DNA of 64,000 nucleotides from Dryomyza anilis (GCA_951804985.1 OX638131.1:58744351-58808350), one strand, 5' to 3'; shown: positions 10,148-21,481, numbered from the stretch's first letter. Notes: a model not told the origin generated them from the sequence alone. Program-made: numbers and translations.

Positions 10148-10900
10148 TAAAATTGTAATGTAGACGATGAATAAATTTAATTCAAATTTCGATCCATTTA
10201 TATATAACGGATATCTCTTTAAAATGAGTTAAAAAGTGAATTCCATTAGTATAAATATACTCAATTAAAATTTTAAGAGAGTAAATTAAATAAATCTCAA
10301 GACAAAAAACTCTATAAAAAATATACATGTTCTAACGTGCTCAATCTTTTAAACTTATAGTATAGAAAATGATTTAAAAAATGATCCCAATGGAACCTTA
10401 TGGGTCCATTCATTCATATAACCAAATTAAACGACCATGACTTTGTAGAATAAAATCCAGTACAATAACCCTTATAGTAAAATTGGCCTTGAATTAAATA
10501 TATGTCAATGCATTAATACAGAAGTGTCTTAACCTGTTTACAACAAAAAAAATTACCCCAAAAAAAATAAGCATCTAATAATAATATTCATTCATATATC
10601 GAAGTTTTAAATTACAATCACCGTTCCTCAACAAAGTTTCAAATTCAACCCTTTGCTCCTCAACTCTCTTGATGATCATGCAAAATAAAACAAACAAGTA
10701 TAACTATAGTATACATTATAACTACGTTAACTGAAATCTAATTGCATCTATAATATTTTACAACAACAACATGAATACGTTTGTAAATATTCTCATTCAC
10801 AAAAAATGCTTACTCCGATATAATTATCCCAACAACAACATTTACTCTTTACGGCTGCATGCCTTCATAACATGCATATAATATATATGTATGTATCAAC
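10148..10900. other. AT-rich stretch without recognisable genes; Polinton right end probably lies here
   Basis: No long ORF or protein motif was seen. The right terminal inverted repeat of the Polinton should fall here or just beyond, but its partner lies outside the window, so the end cannot be fixed. Confidence 0.5.
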
Positions 10901-10904
10901 ATTA

Positions 10905-11330
10905 ACAAATTATGTTAAAAAGTCATCCCACTGGCTCCATGCCATTATAAAATATATAGTATACATGTAATATACATCTGTTAAAAATACTTCCCATGAA
11001 AACAATAACAAATATTCTGTTAAAATATGATCCCCATTGAAAAAACAATAACAACTATACTGTTAAAATATGATCTCCAATGAACTACACTACCAACAAC
11101 TCTGTTAAAAAATGATCCCTATTGAACTATACCAACAACAACTATGTTAAAAAATGATCCCTATTGAATTACACTAACAGCAACTATGTTAAAAAATGAT
11201 CCCTATTGAATTACACTAACAACAACTATGTTAAAAAATGATCCCTATTGAATTACACTAACAACAACTATGTTAAAAAATGATCCCTATTGAAAACAAT
11301 AACAACATCTCTGTTAAAATTTACTTACAC
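10905..11330 (+). repeat. Degenerate 42-bp tandem repeat
   Basis: The unit centres on ATGTTAAAAAATGATCCC followed by TATTGAATTACACTAACAAC. The landmark CTATGTT/CTCTGTT recurs at 11100, 11142, 11184, 11226 and 11268, exactly 42 bp apart. Older copies at about 10978, 11017 and 11060 are spaced 39-43 bp and more diverged. The clean copies are at the right side of the array. Confidence 0.9.
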
Positions 11331-11386
11331 TAACAACAATGTGCTCCATGGAGCCCAGTGGGGCCAGAACCGGCGAATCCATACTA

Positions 11387-12000
11387 CTGAGCACAACATG
11401 CTGCAGTGAGAGCACAACACGTAATGCCGGTCTTGTAGATGATCTGTTTGTCGACCAGCGAGCTCTTTTTGTTGTCGTAATCCTCCATGAAATGATGGAA
11501 GCTGCGTGCTTCTTCGAGGCAGGCACGTCGCTTGGCACAGAGTTCATTAAACTAAACATTTTTTATAAAATAAACAATTTAAATAAAACATAATTTATAA
11601 ATGACTACGCCAACACTCACATTGCATACGCATTGTCCAGCTCTTCCCGTCGCTGCCAAAACAGTACTGCATCCTTTTGCTCGGAGTTTTTGTAGGGCTG
11701 TCCTAAGCGATTGAATCGCTTCAATGTTTCGACAAACGCATTCACTTGCAATTCTAGCTACGATTGTGCCTGTAGCAGCTCCTTTGTAGCAGGCTTTGGT
11801 GATGCTCACAATTTCACGCAACATAATTATTAGCTCATCATTTGCAACAGATTGAAGCTTTGATTTCCAACAGCTCCAACAATTTGCGCCACTTATCCAT
11901 AATCTTCGGTTTGCGCTTTTGCCGTGATATTGTTCACGTTCCTTGCTGTGGTATTTTTCGCCAAAGTTTTCACGTTCCAGCTTATTTGCAATAGCGCGCC
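11387..12000 (-). pseudogene. Decayed spectrin-repeat gene fragment (beta-heavy spectrin-like) with an intron remnant
   Basis: Read on the minus strand, several frames carry spectrin-repeat sequence: MDKWRKLLELLEIK (about 11900), an upstream helix LELQVNAFVETLKRFNRLGQ followed by PYKNSEQKDAVL and RREELDNAYA (about 11760-11623), and, after a gap, ACLEEARSFHHFMEDYDN with LVDKQIIYKTGI (about 11550-11420). This is the helix pattern of a spectrin repeat with the conserved Trp. Between the last two pieces lies GTGAGT (11620) to TTTAG (11552), a 69-nt intron-like stretch. Stop codons and frame changes show it is dead. Presence of an intron argues for a copied genomic fragment, not a processed retrocopy. 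Assignment to beta-heavy spectrin is from recall. Confidence 0.55.
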
Positions 12001-12139
12001 ACATTGAATACAATAAAATTTGTCTTTATTAAATTTAAATAAGATTTTTTAATTGAAATCTAACTAAAATTCTCTATGCTTGGTGTTTAAAAAAATATTT
12101 TACGTTCACAATAGTAAAAAACAGCTGTTCGCCATCTGG

Positions 12140-13500
12140 TGTCTAACTTCATATGTCTAACTTCATGTGTCTAACTTTCATGCTACCCCTTTCTGCTACG
12201 AATGTGGAACTTATGGTCATGAATCTAATTGGAGATGTGCTAATAATAATATGGGCATTTGTATTATATCTTTTATTAACAATGAGAATATGATGGATAA
12301 CACGGAAAATAATACAAGTAATATGGAATACTCCTGGAAGGGCATAAAATAGATAATTGCCACGAGAAAAGAAAATTTTAATCAGCAGAAAACAATAGTT
12401 ATAATCAGGGAAACTAACGAGGGCTCACTTTAGGCCAGAAAACTGGGAACCCCAGAATAATAATAGTAATACAGGGCCGAAAGAGTTTGGAATTGTAGAT
12501 CAGACGTCGGAGGAGACTGAGGTCAAATTTACTACTCCATTGAATTTTCATAGAACAGAGAAGACAAATGAATTAAAATATGTTTTAAAGGAAGAATAAG
12601 GTGATCGCCTAATATGCAGTGGGCATGGAGATGGCTTGGATTTATCTAATGTAAGTGACGTTTTCATTGAAGTACCTTGCGAGGCAGCTAAAAATGAAAG
12701 ACTTATTTTACTAGTAGACTCAGGAGCTGATGCCAGTATAGTAAAAGAAAATGCAATGACAAATTTACCAGACTTTAACTTTGTATATTTACAGACTTTA
12801 AAATATACAAAAGGATTTAATGGGAGCTTTTGGTGGGTGTGTTAGAACATTAGGTTCCACCAAAGTCCAACATAGGAACATAGGGCGCTTAAGTTTAATG
12901 CTACACGTAGTGTCACTTAAAAAAGGCGTACCAGCTGATTGTATAATCGGACGTGACAATTTATGGAATTGATCTGTAATAAATGCGATAGACAAAACAA
13001 TAACATTCTTTGATAAACATAAAAATCATATTATAAAACTAGCAATGAAATCACCGACAAAATACAAAATATTTTTTTTTAAATGAACGTATTAAAATTC
13101 AAGCGAGAACCGCAAAGATAGTATCATTAAGTTTAAAAACAAAAGATTCAATAGTATTAATACATAAACAAGAAATTTTTGCAGTAGTATATTTGGACGA
13201 AAGCATATCAAATGTTAGCAAAAATAGAGTTTATGTTTCAGTTTAATATGCTACGAAAGAGAAATTATAATAGACAGTACTTTTATACCAAAATTTTCTA
13301 ATTTTAATCATTATAAAGAATCGGATACTAATAAAAAATTCAGTAAATATTACAAATAGAATTAGCAAATTACTAAGGGAAATTAAAATTGATAAAACTT
13401 TAAATAAAGACGAAATTACATCCTTACAAAATCTGTGTATTTCGTATCATGATGTTTTTCCAGGAGTATACATGATGTTTTTCCAGGAGTATATTTCAGT
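12140..13500 (+). mobile_element. Gypsy 1, left part: Ty3/gypsy gag zinc knuckle and protease region
   Basis: The same family as gypsy 2 at 29.4-49 kb. Coding remnants are a zinc knuckle CYECGTYGHESNWRC (12190-12234, C-x2-C-x4-H-x4-C spacing) and an aspartic protease with DSGADASIVKE (about 12718-12750). Downstream DNA up to about 13455 matches 31700-32250 of gypsy 2 with many stops. The match ends around 13461, and the next part of the element resumes at 22206, so the element is split. The 5' part (gag capsid, LTR) is missing. Confidence 0.8.
12636..12845 (+). pseudogene. Gypsy 1 aspartic protease fragment
   Basis: A 69-codon ORF containing LILLVDSGADASIVKENAM, the retropepsin active-site loop (Asp-Ser-Gly) and the following strand. 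It is nearly the same as the protease at 31433-31602 in gypsy 2. The frame is lost soon after the active site, so no functional dimeric protease could form. Confidence 0.8.
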
Positions 13501-13557
13501 TTCATAATCGCCCCCGGCTAAAGTGAGTGGCGAGCATCTCTCTCAGAGTGAGGGTTC

Positions 13558-14013
13558 GTGCGTTGGGTTTGGGTCCCACCACGGAAAAAACCTATGCGCC
13601 CAATGAAAACAAAAAAGAAGCCTCGGATAACGATCGATTACAACGATGACGACCCACGCAAACGTTTTAAGGACCATGATTTACGGATATGCACCTGGAA
13701 TGTCCGGACCCTTTATAGGGAAGGTGCCTCTATCCAGCTGGCAGATGTCCTCGAAAAATATAAGGCTGACATCACCGCTATCCAGAAGATGAGATGGACG
13801 GGACAGGGCTGTTCGAAACAAGCGTCCTGTGATATCTACTACAGCTGCCATGCGGAGAGACACGAATTTGGATGTGGATTTGTGGTCGGCAAGAGACTCC
13901 GCCACCTTGTCTCTAGGTTCACGCCCGTGGACGAAAGACTGGCAACAATCCGCATCAAGGCTAAATATTTCCACATCAGCCTAATTTGTGCACACACTCC
14001 GACGAACGAGTAA
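13558..14013 (+). pseudogene. RTE copy 1 apurinic-type endonuclease fragment
   Basis: The ORF has a basic N-terminus (KKPMRPMKTKKKPR) and then DLRICTWNVRTLYREG, the first conserved block of AP-like endonucleases, followed by ADVLEKYKADITAIQKMRW (where the Glu usual for metal binding reads Lys in QKMRW) and CGFVVGKRL. A TAA ends the frame at 14011-14013 and a deletion near 14090 removes the rest, including the catalytic His. The nicking endonuclease is therefore non-functional. Confidence 0.8.
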
Positions 14014-14109
14014 GATGACGAGACAAAAGAGCGCTTCTACGAGCGCCTAGACAACGCATACGAGCGTTGCCTCCGCCACGTGGGGATCTAGTGACACAAC
14101 GGGAATCTA

Positions 14110-15406
14110 GTGACAGATATCCAGAGCACACTGAAGATATGGAGGGATCACTTCTCTAAACTGCTGACCGGTGATGATGACCGCAATTCCACCGATAGAG
14201 AAGTAAACCCGGCAACCCCAGTACTTGATGACGACGTTCAGATTCCGCCACCCGACCATGACGAGGTCAGAACAGCCATCGCTCGGCTGAAAAACAACAA
14301 AGCCGCAGGTGCTGATGGGCTGCCTGCTGAATTGTTTAAGACCGGAGGCGAAGAGCTAATAGAGAGCATGCACGAGCTCGTAAGCAGAATATGGTCGGAT
14401 GAAAGCATGCCAAGAGACTGAAACCTCAGTGTACTTTGCCCAATCCTTAGAAAGGGGATCCCACTATCTGCGCCAACTACCGTGGGATCAGCCGACTCAA
14501 TATCGCATACAAGGTTCTATCGAGCGTATTATGTGAAAGACTTAAGCTCATACTGATTGGACCTTATCAGTGCGGCTTCAGACCTGGAAAGTCCACCATA
14601 GACCAGATTTTCACATTGCGCCTAATCCAGGAAAATACCCTAGAAAAACATATCGACACCTACCACCTATTAGTCGACTATAAAGCCTCCTTCGACACTC
14701 CGATAAGGGAACGCCGCAATGTCTGAGTTCGGTATACCTGCGAAACTTATAAGGCTTTGCAGGATGACCCTGAGCAACACACGTTGCTCAGTGAGAATAG
14801 GAAAAGACCTCTCCGAGCCATTTCATACCGGACGAGATTTCAGACAGGGTGACTCCCTATCGTGTGACTTTTTTAACTTATTGATGGAGAAAATAGTTCG
14901 AGCTGCCGAACTCCGTCAAAGCTGCACTATCCTCCATTGAGAAGTAGAGCCCTCTCTCTCGCCGGACGAAAATAACGCTCTACAAGTCACTCATCATGAC
15001 CGTCCTAATTTATGGTGCGGAAACATGGACGCTGGCTTCCACCGATGAGAGAGTACTGGAAGCGTTCGAGAGAAAGATTCTCCGTAAAATCTTTGGCCCT
15101 ATCTGCTTTGCTAACGAGTATCGAATCAGGATGATCCATGAGCTGTATGAGTTATTCGTCGACATTGACATAGTCAAGCGCATCAAGATCCAGCGGCTTC
15201 GCTGGCTAGGTCATGTCGAACGAATGTATGAAAACACTCCAGCCAAGAAGGTGCTTGAATCGAAACTCGAAGGTGGACAGCGTAGAAGAGGTCGTCCAGT
15301 CTGCGTTGGAAAGACCAAGTTGAGGTCAACCTGGCAACGCTTGGTATTTCTATCTGGCGTCAGCGCGCGCAAAGCAGAAGCGGCCAAAACCGACCAACGG
15401 TTGTAA
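14110..15406 (+). pseudogene. RTE copy 1 reverse transcriptase and C-terminal region, broken
   Basis: Recognisable pieces: STLKIWRDHFSKLLTG and NKAAGADGLPAELFK (14110-14421, RT blocks 0-1), CGFRPGKSTIDQIFTLR (about 14570-14620), a palm segment with LVDYKASFDTP (about 14670-14700, catalytic Asp), FRQGDSLSCDFFN (about 14836-14875) and the thumb/C-terminal region with YGAETWTLASTDERVLEAFE to WLGHVERM (14996-15240). The segment that should hold YADD is absent between about 14937 and 14945. Several frames are used, so this is a clear pseudogene. Confidence 0.85.
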
Positions 15407-15432
15407 GGGCCTTTTAAGTAAGTAAGTAAATA

Positions 15433-18250
15433 TAATGTTTTAAATTGATAGCAAATATTATCTTTGAAATAATCATTTTATCATTTGTAGTGCATTATAT
15501 AATCAAAATGATAGCTCATTTAAATATTTGTAGAGTAACAATAAACATCAGAAGCATTTACGAACAACTGTATAATAAATTATATGAAAAATGTGTATTT
15601 GTACATTTGTATCAACTGAGAAAAATAATAGCTGTATACAATTTCTCAAGTAACCATTGGCTGTATAAAAATGCTTGATAAAGCTATCACAAAGGCATTT
15701 CAGGTAGATAGCTGTAGTATAGCACTTTTAGTTTAAATTGCTACTATTATAAAGCTAGTAATAATGAACATCTTTTTAAGTCTTTACCCTGTTATTTTAA
15801 AGCTTGTTCACTTCTATTTTACAGTTAGCTGCAATGCTCATAATTAGCTGTTTAATTATGCCAAAATGTTTGTATAAGCGTTTGACAGTGGTTAGAGAGA
15901 GTTGATTGTGCAGCTTTTGCATTTTGTATACAGCTCTTCTACAACTCTGAAGCATCAATATTATACAGCTAATGTGTTACTTGGGTTACCTCCTCCACAT
16001 GTAAATTAATATTGGAATGAAAACATATTACATGTAAAGTAATAAAATAATAAATAGTAATTGTATTTCTCAATATTAAAAATTTGTATTACTATACGAG
16101 GCATGATTTTATAAATTTTATTCTGCCGATTTACAATATTTATAGTGCTTACATTCCGATCGAAAAATGTATCTACCGCTGAAAACCGCATGTAGGCAGG
16201 ACACCTGACCCGAATTGAATGTGCCTTTGAGCACACAATAAATCGAAAATTATTAGTTTTCAGTTTATAAATAAACGATAATCTTACTGCAAGTATGTTC
16301 ACGTTTAGTCATTTTCGTTCACATGACAATAAAAATTGTTCAATTGTTTCCTATATTTTGAGTGATGATTGTAGTTTATTGTTTGAATGTTAAATAATTG
16401 TACATTGTTAAATTTCACAATTCGATTGTTACAAAGTGTATGTTCGAATAATTTCAACAAACTTCAAATAATTTTTGATATTATTTTCAAATAAGTTATC
16501 AAAAATGTTTAACTCGTATCGTGGTTATTTAATTTTTAAAAATACAAATAACATATCGACAACTTTTTGCATAATAAGCGCACAATCAACTGGAAGAAGT
16601 CGAAAATCAATAGCAGCAAAGCTCGAAATTTTAACACCCAGGACTCCGGGCCATAATGGCCGACATTTTGGCATCTTACATTGTGATCCCTCATCGATAA
16701 CTGCCATACCAAGTCGTGCTGATCAACTTTTCTTTCAACAACAACATCGACAACTCATCGCCCAGAAAACAACGCATCGGCCGTCCGTGCGAAGAAAAAC
16801 TAAAAACCGCAGTGACGACGTGATGCTAATGCATTTACTTACATTTTTAACCGTAAAAACATTATATGTACTTTTGTGCATATAACAAGAAAATTAAATT
16901 GCAATAGCAAAAGCACGAAGATTTCAGCACATTTTGTGAAACACGACAACAAAACAGAAGGCGCACAAAAAAAGGTAAAAAAGCCAAACGACAATTAAAA
17001 AGGTCAGGAATAATTTGCCGATGTTGAAGTATTTTTTAAATAGATTTTTTTTTCTTTGCGCAGGTTCAACTCTACAAAGACTCTCTGTTCAAAAAGGATT
17101 TCCCGAACAGATTGTCTAGCTAAACCAGCTGCTCTCAACGCCCATGATTAGCCCAGAGCAACTTTGGCGAAGTGCATCAAGACCAAACATTCCAGAGTTA
17201 GCGGCGAGGAAAAGCTGGAAGACGGAGGCGGCGGATGCCGAGCAACCCATTACGAAGAATGCGCGCCCGGCACCAATGTCATCTGTCTGCCCACGGGTGC
17301 GAAGAAGAGAAGGTGAAACCCTATCTCCATCCAGGAGGATACACTCGTCGAAATACAGGCCGTGGAATCGGAGGCCGCGGCGTTCTACGACCTCTTGAGA
17401 CAATGCAACTGGAGACAGCGACCTTGTCGTCAACATTGTGCTCGAGTGTGACTCTAAGCGCAGACGTTTGATGTCGCGCGAAATAGAGGTATTGCCACAG
17501 TTTTAATAACGGCGTGTAGGATCCACCGATGTTTATGCATTTAGAATAGGCGCACTCGCTCTTCTCTCTTCTGCTGTTGCTAGATGAATCGATTCACATT
17601 TTGGACATTAAAGCGGTTGTTTTTCACGATCGTAACTTTCTCGATACGGTGCCGACGGATATTATACGTCGGTGCAGTCAAAGATTAAGATGCCATCGAG
17701 CTACAGCTCGCTGTCAGCTTGGTCAGATTGTGACACTATCATTATGCTTGCTTTTCACTACATCATTTTGTGTCAGTTTCAGGTTAGAAAATTTCACAAA
17801 TTTGTTGTTTTTAGTCAAAGGCAAATTTTCAAAATTGCTAAAATGTTTAAAATATGATTTCGTTTGACATGGTTAATGAACATTTTCATTTTGGATGGTT
17901 TCTGCGGCGTAATAATAATGTATATAACATTATTTGAATATGCAACAAAATGACAGTGATAACCAAGTTTATTTTTGATATTATGTTTTAATTTTTATAT
18001 GTAAATCGTAAAATGAATCATTGATTTGTTTTATTTGATATATTCTTATATCAAATAAATATTTAAATATGTATATATTTAAATATTTATTTGTAATATT
18101 GTAATTTTTTAAATTTTTTTGTATTTTTAAAATTCTTTGTGTATATTTTATTAAATACACTGTATTACATTCAATACTGCATTTTATTTCATAGGATATG
18201 TATAGGGTTTTAATAATGAACACACTTTTATACTCCGGCTCTGACAAGAC
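15433..18250. other. Unassigned intergenic DNA with a GC-richer block and a candidate intron
   Basis: No protein family was recognised. The stretch at 16560-17480 is richer in G/C than its surroundings and contains short ORFs in several frames (for example 16475-16885 and 17144-17398) with no recognisable motif. A donor AAAG|GTAAAA at 16975 and a strong acceptor TTTCTTTGCGCAG at 17063 bound an 89-nt AT-rich stretch, so the block may be a decayed or non-coding transcript. 15433-16000 and 17500-18000 show nothing I can name. Confidence 0.3.
18031..18093. repeat. Two overlapping perfect hairpins
   Basis: TTATTTGATATA (18031-18042) pairs with 18047-18058 around a 4-nt loop. CAAATAAATATTTAAATAT (18052-18070) pairs with 18075-18093 around loop GTAT. 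The two hairpins share 18052-18058, so only one can form at a time. Confidence 0.85.
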
Positions 18251-19246
18251 AATGGTGGGGTAAATAATGAAATAGTGAATTACCTGATCAGTACATGATC
18301 ATGGCCTGAGGTGAGGGCACTGCTTTACAAGTACATCGTGCCCACCCGATAAATAATGACATGATCAGTTCATGAGAATGGCCCTACCCAAATTTCTACT
18401 AGGTACCTAACATCGATCAACAACACACAGCAGCACTTATGGAACGAACATTTTAGCCTTCTTTTCAATGGGGCGCGGTTTGTCATGAATGCTCTTTTTG
18501 TATCTAATTTTTAATATAGGGGGTAAAAATAAAGATTTTTCGATGTGACTTGTGAATGTGCTCCTAACACAAACGAAAAGGACACGGTGGAATTTTTAAA
18601 AAAAGTGATTGGTCCAAATAAGCAGATATTTTGTCACGAGTTAATTTAACATGAGTAGGGAAACTTAAGTCACATGGACGTGACTTAAAGTCGGTCTGGC
18701 TCGACTATGGAATACCCTACACTTTGGTGGGGATATCAAAGTTGGGTAATGATATGTATACCTAAATTTTAAAATTTTTAATTATGCTGAACATTCTCAT
18801 AACATTATGTCCGCATAAGAAGTTTTGTCTTCACTGGGGAAAATCGTTGAATTATTCGCTGGAACTCAATATCTGACAAACAGTCCAAATTTAGAAAAAT
18901 ATAAGAGGGCGGAACACGACCATTTTTATAATATATGTGGAGATCTGTTAGGTTAGTATTTCATATACCCTGTACCTCATAGGTGTAGGATATAAATACA
19001 ATGCTGCTTCAATATTATTGAACTATCACTTTTTATTGAGAAACCCACATTCCAATTTCAGTAGCGTCAACGCAACGATGGGGGACGGACGTGTCGTCCT
19101 CTATTCTTTATCTATTTTATTTGTTCAATATTTGAGCGTCGAATTTGTCCTAATCTTTGTCGAGTGCCGCGCTAAATTTTGTTTTAAGTGTCGTCCACCG
19201 TAATTTATACATTTAACAATAAAAATACTAAAATAAATAAAATCAA
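18251..19246. other. Intergenic DNA, no feature recognised
   Basis: No ORF above about 60 codons and no repeat shared with other parts of the window was found, apart from short motifs (TCGGTCTGG... and CCCTACAC) also seen near 34090. Confidence 0.4.
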
Positions 19247-20610
19247 AACATACTCACAATAAATAATCATAGACAACAAACAACAATAACAATCAGAACT
19301 AAATATTATAACAACAACAAAAACACTGCATTGCAAGCTACCAACACTGCCTGCTTCTGTTGTCGCTCTTTACAATTGCCAACGCAACGGGTCTTTTTAT
19401 GCTCTCTGCTGAAATTGCAAATGTGTTTTCTCGTTTTCTGTCCCTTCCCCATCCTACTCCACACTAACAGCTTGCGTAGCTGAGATTACATAAGTGCATA
19501 ACTAAGACAATGGCCAAGGAATAACATTGACCACTGTTTAGCTTACGCTCTCATCTGTTCGTCTCAGCTGTGCCCGTTATTAGTACACTCTAATAAAAAT
19601 TGGTGGGAATTTACTATTATAGTTGGCAATAGATTACCTATAATTATAATAGTAAAATCCCCCCACAATGAAATACAAAAAAATCACGCAAAAAGTGCGT
19701 AAAATAATAGCTTTTTATGTAGCGTTATTTTTTGCTAGAAACTGCTACAAATAGCCATTTATGGAGTATTTGTTTGGTATTCAATAAAAACTAATCACTC
19801 TTTTCAGTGAATGAGTGTAACTAAATTACAAATTTATGTCGATTTTCATAGCTATTGTTAGCTTAACAATGGACATATTTTACTTCTTTTTAGTATTGCA
19901 AAGTAAACATAACGAAACTTCATAATGTGTTCCAGCACTGCCACAAGATCACTTCTGCAGACATATCATGTTTTAGGAACACTTGCACTCATTTCGGAAC
20001 AGTTTCACAACTGAATGTGGTGAAAAGTTGCGTTAGATCCATTTACTTTGAAGTACTTAATAAAACATGAACTAAATAATAAAAAATCTTTGGCCCTATC
20101 TGCTTTGCTAACGAGTATCGAATCAGGATGAACCACGAGCTTTATGAGTTATTCGACGACATTGACATAGTCAAGCGCATCAAGATCCAGCGGCTTCGCT
20201 GGCTAGGTCATGTCGAACGAATGGACGAAAACACTCCAGCCAAGAAGGTGCTTGAATCGAAACTCTAAGGTGGACAGCGTAGAAGGGGGCGTCCAAATCT
20301 GCGTTGGAAAGACCAAGTTGAGGACAACCTGGCAACGCTTGGTATTTCTAACTGGCGTCAGCGCGCGCAAAGCAGATCCGACTGGCGCGGCTTCATCTCA
20401 GCGGCCAAAACCGATCCACGGTTGTTTAAGTAAAGTAAGTAAATAATACTGATTCATTTGTATTAAGTATTAATCATAATGTCTGTAACGTTTATCGACT
20501 GACATTAAATGTTTGTCTCCATTTTGTTAAAACTCCACTAAAATAGCGACATAAATCACGCGAATTTAATGAAATTATTAAAAACACACTATTTATGGCG
20601 TACATTTCAA
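19247..20610 (+). repeat. Dispersed repeat R, copy 1 (interrupted by an RTE fragment)
   Basis: From AAACATACTCACA at 19247 the sequence matches 28262 onward almost base for base, including the CAACAACAAAAACACTGCATT stretch, a TACACTCTAATAAAAATTGG terminus (19587) and an ACACACTATTTATGGCGTAC end near 20600. An RTE fragment at 20082-20439 interrupts this copy only. The repeat is about 1 kb without the insertion. It is non-coding and may be a non-autonomous element containing an older MITE. Confidence 0.85.
20082..20439 (+). mobile_element. RTE copy 2, 5'-truncated 3' fragment with target duplication
   Basis: This 358-bp fragment covers the RTE C-terminal domain (LRWLGHVERMDENTPAKKVL in one frame) and the 3' tail TTTAAGTAAAGTAAG. 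It is flanked by the 9-bp direct repeat TAAATAATA (20073-20081 and 20440-20448). The homologous site in repeat R copy 2 (around 29108) lacks the insertion. Severe 5' truncation is usual for target-primed reverse transcription. Confidence 0.9.
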
Positions 20611-20854
20611 AAACACGATCTGCAGCTGTTATCAATTTCTGTTGTTTTTTAACCAGATATTGTTGTTTCAATAGATATTGAGATAGTCATATTATTTTTA
20701 TATTACTCTATTAAATGTCGAATAAAAACAAACAATATTAAATATATTCTTTTAAAGTTATTACATTCATTAAAAGGGCCAGTTTTTCAGTTTTAGTTGA
20801 ACTTCATTGGTAGTTTAAACTTAGAATCCTGTTTTTCAGTAAACTTAAAACGTA

Positions 20855-21214
20855 CACTAATAAAACAAGATGTTTATGAAAGTCTTGCTGCAACTATTCT
20901 TTTAAATTTACGCCTCATAGCTAATATTCAAACATCCCATAAATTTCAATAAAGTTGCAGCAAAACTATTAATATTTTTAAAATATGACATATATGCTGA
21001 TAGTTACAAAATGTTTGCCACAACTACAATGCAAATTGGGATATTTACAGTTGACTGATAGCAAACATCCTGAGTTCTTGGATATTTGCTGTAACACTTT
21101 TGAGGTATTTTGACATTTGACTACTATATTTGGATATTTGAATATTTGCTACAATGCGTAAATTTAAGCATATAGTTGCAGCAAGACTTTCATAAACATA
21201 TTGTTTTCTTAGTG
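20855..21214. mobile_element. 360-bp MITE with about 60-bp inverted repeats and TA target duplication
   Basis: The left end CACTAATAAAACAAGATG and the right end (read inward) CACTAAGAAAACAATATG continue as matching arms for about 60 bp, through GTTTATGAAAGTCTTGCTGC and TTTAAATTTACGC. Both ends are flanked by TA (20853-20854, 21215-21216). No ORF. TA duplication with CACT ends suggests a Tc1/mariner-superfamily partner, which is inference. Confidence 0.88.
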
Positions 21215-21481
21215 TACTATTCTAAATCATCTTTGTAATTTCTTGTAAATTTCGTAATTTTCAAAACTTAAATATCAGCTGTTCCAAATGAGAAAAATAA
21301 TCCTCTTCTTCTTAAATGCTATTCACAATTAATAATTCGCTGACATTTGCTGATGCTGCCATATTTTAAGCACTGATCTGAATGAAACTTAAAATGATAC
21401 TGAAAAACTGCACGAATAGTTAAACTTCGTGATGTCCAGCACTGGCCAAGATAAGAAATAAATTCCTAGGCTCCTTTTTTT

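Larger units (their letters stand above)
13515..15432 (+). mobile_element. RTE-type LINE, copy 1, internally deleted
   Basis: Non-LTR retrotransposon remnants in order: endonuclease start (13558-14013), RT N-terminal region (14110-14421), RT palm part (about 14550-14940) and the C-terminal domain (14996-15406). It ends with the tail TTTAAGTAAGTAAGTAAA, the short-repeat tail typical of RTE-like elements. Joins at about 14090 and 14937 show deletions that removed most of the endonuclease and the catalytic YADD region. It was placed with RTE by the WNVRTL-type endonuclease and the C-terminal LRWLGHVERM segment. Confidence 0.85.

Noticed and set aside
11339..11593. Plus-strand 84-codon ORF as a gene
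   Set aside because: The minus strand of the same DNA reads as spectrin repeat, so this is a shadow frame.
16475..16885. 136-codon ORF as a host gene
   Set aside because: It has no recognisable domain, other frames there are equally open, and it has a low-complexity C-terminus.
17144..17398. 84-codon basic ORF and its opposite-strand partner as coding
   Set aside because: Both strands and two frames are open through the G/C-rich block, which is expected from composition.
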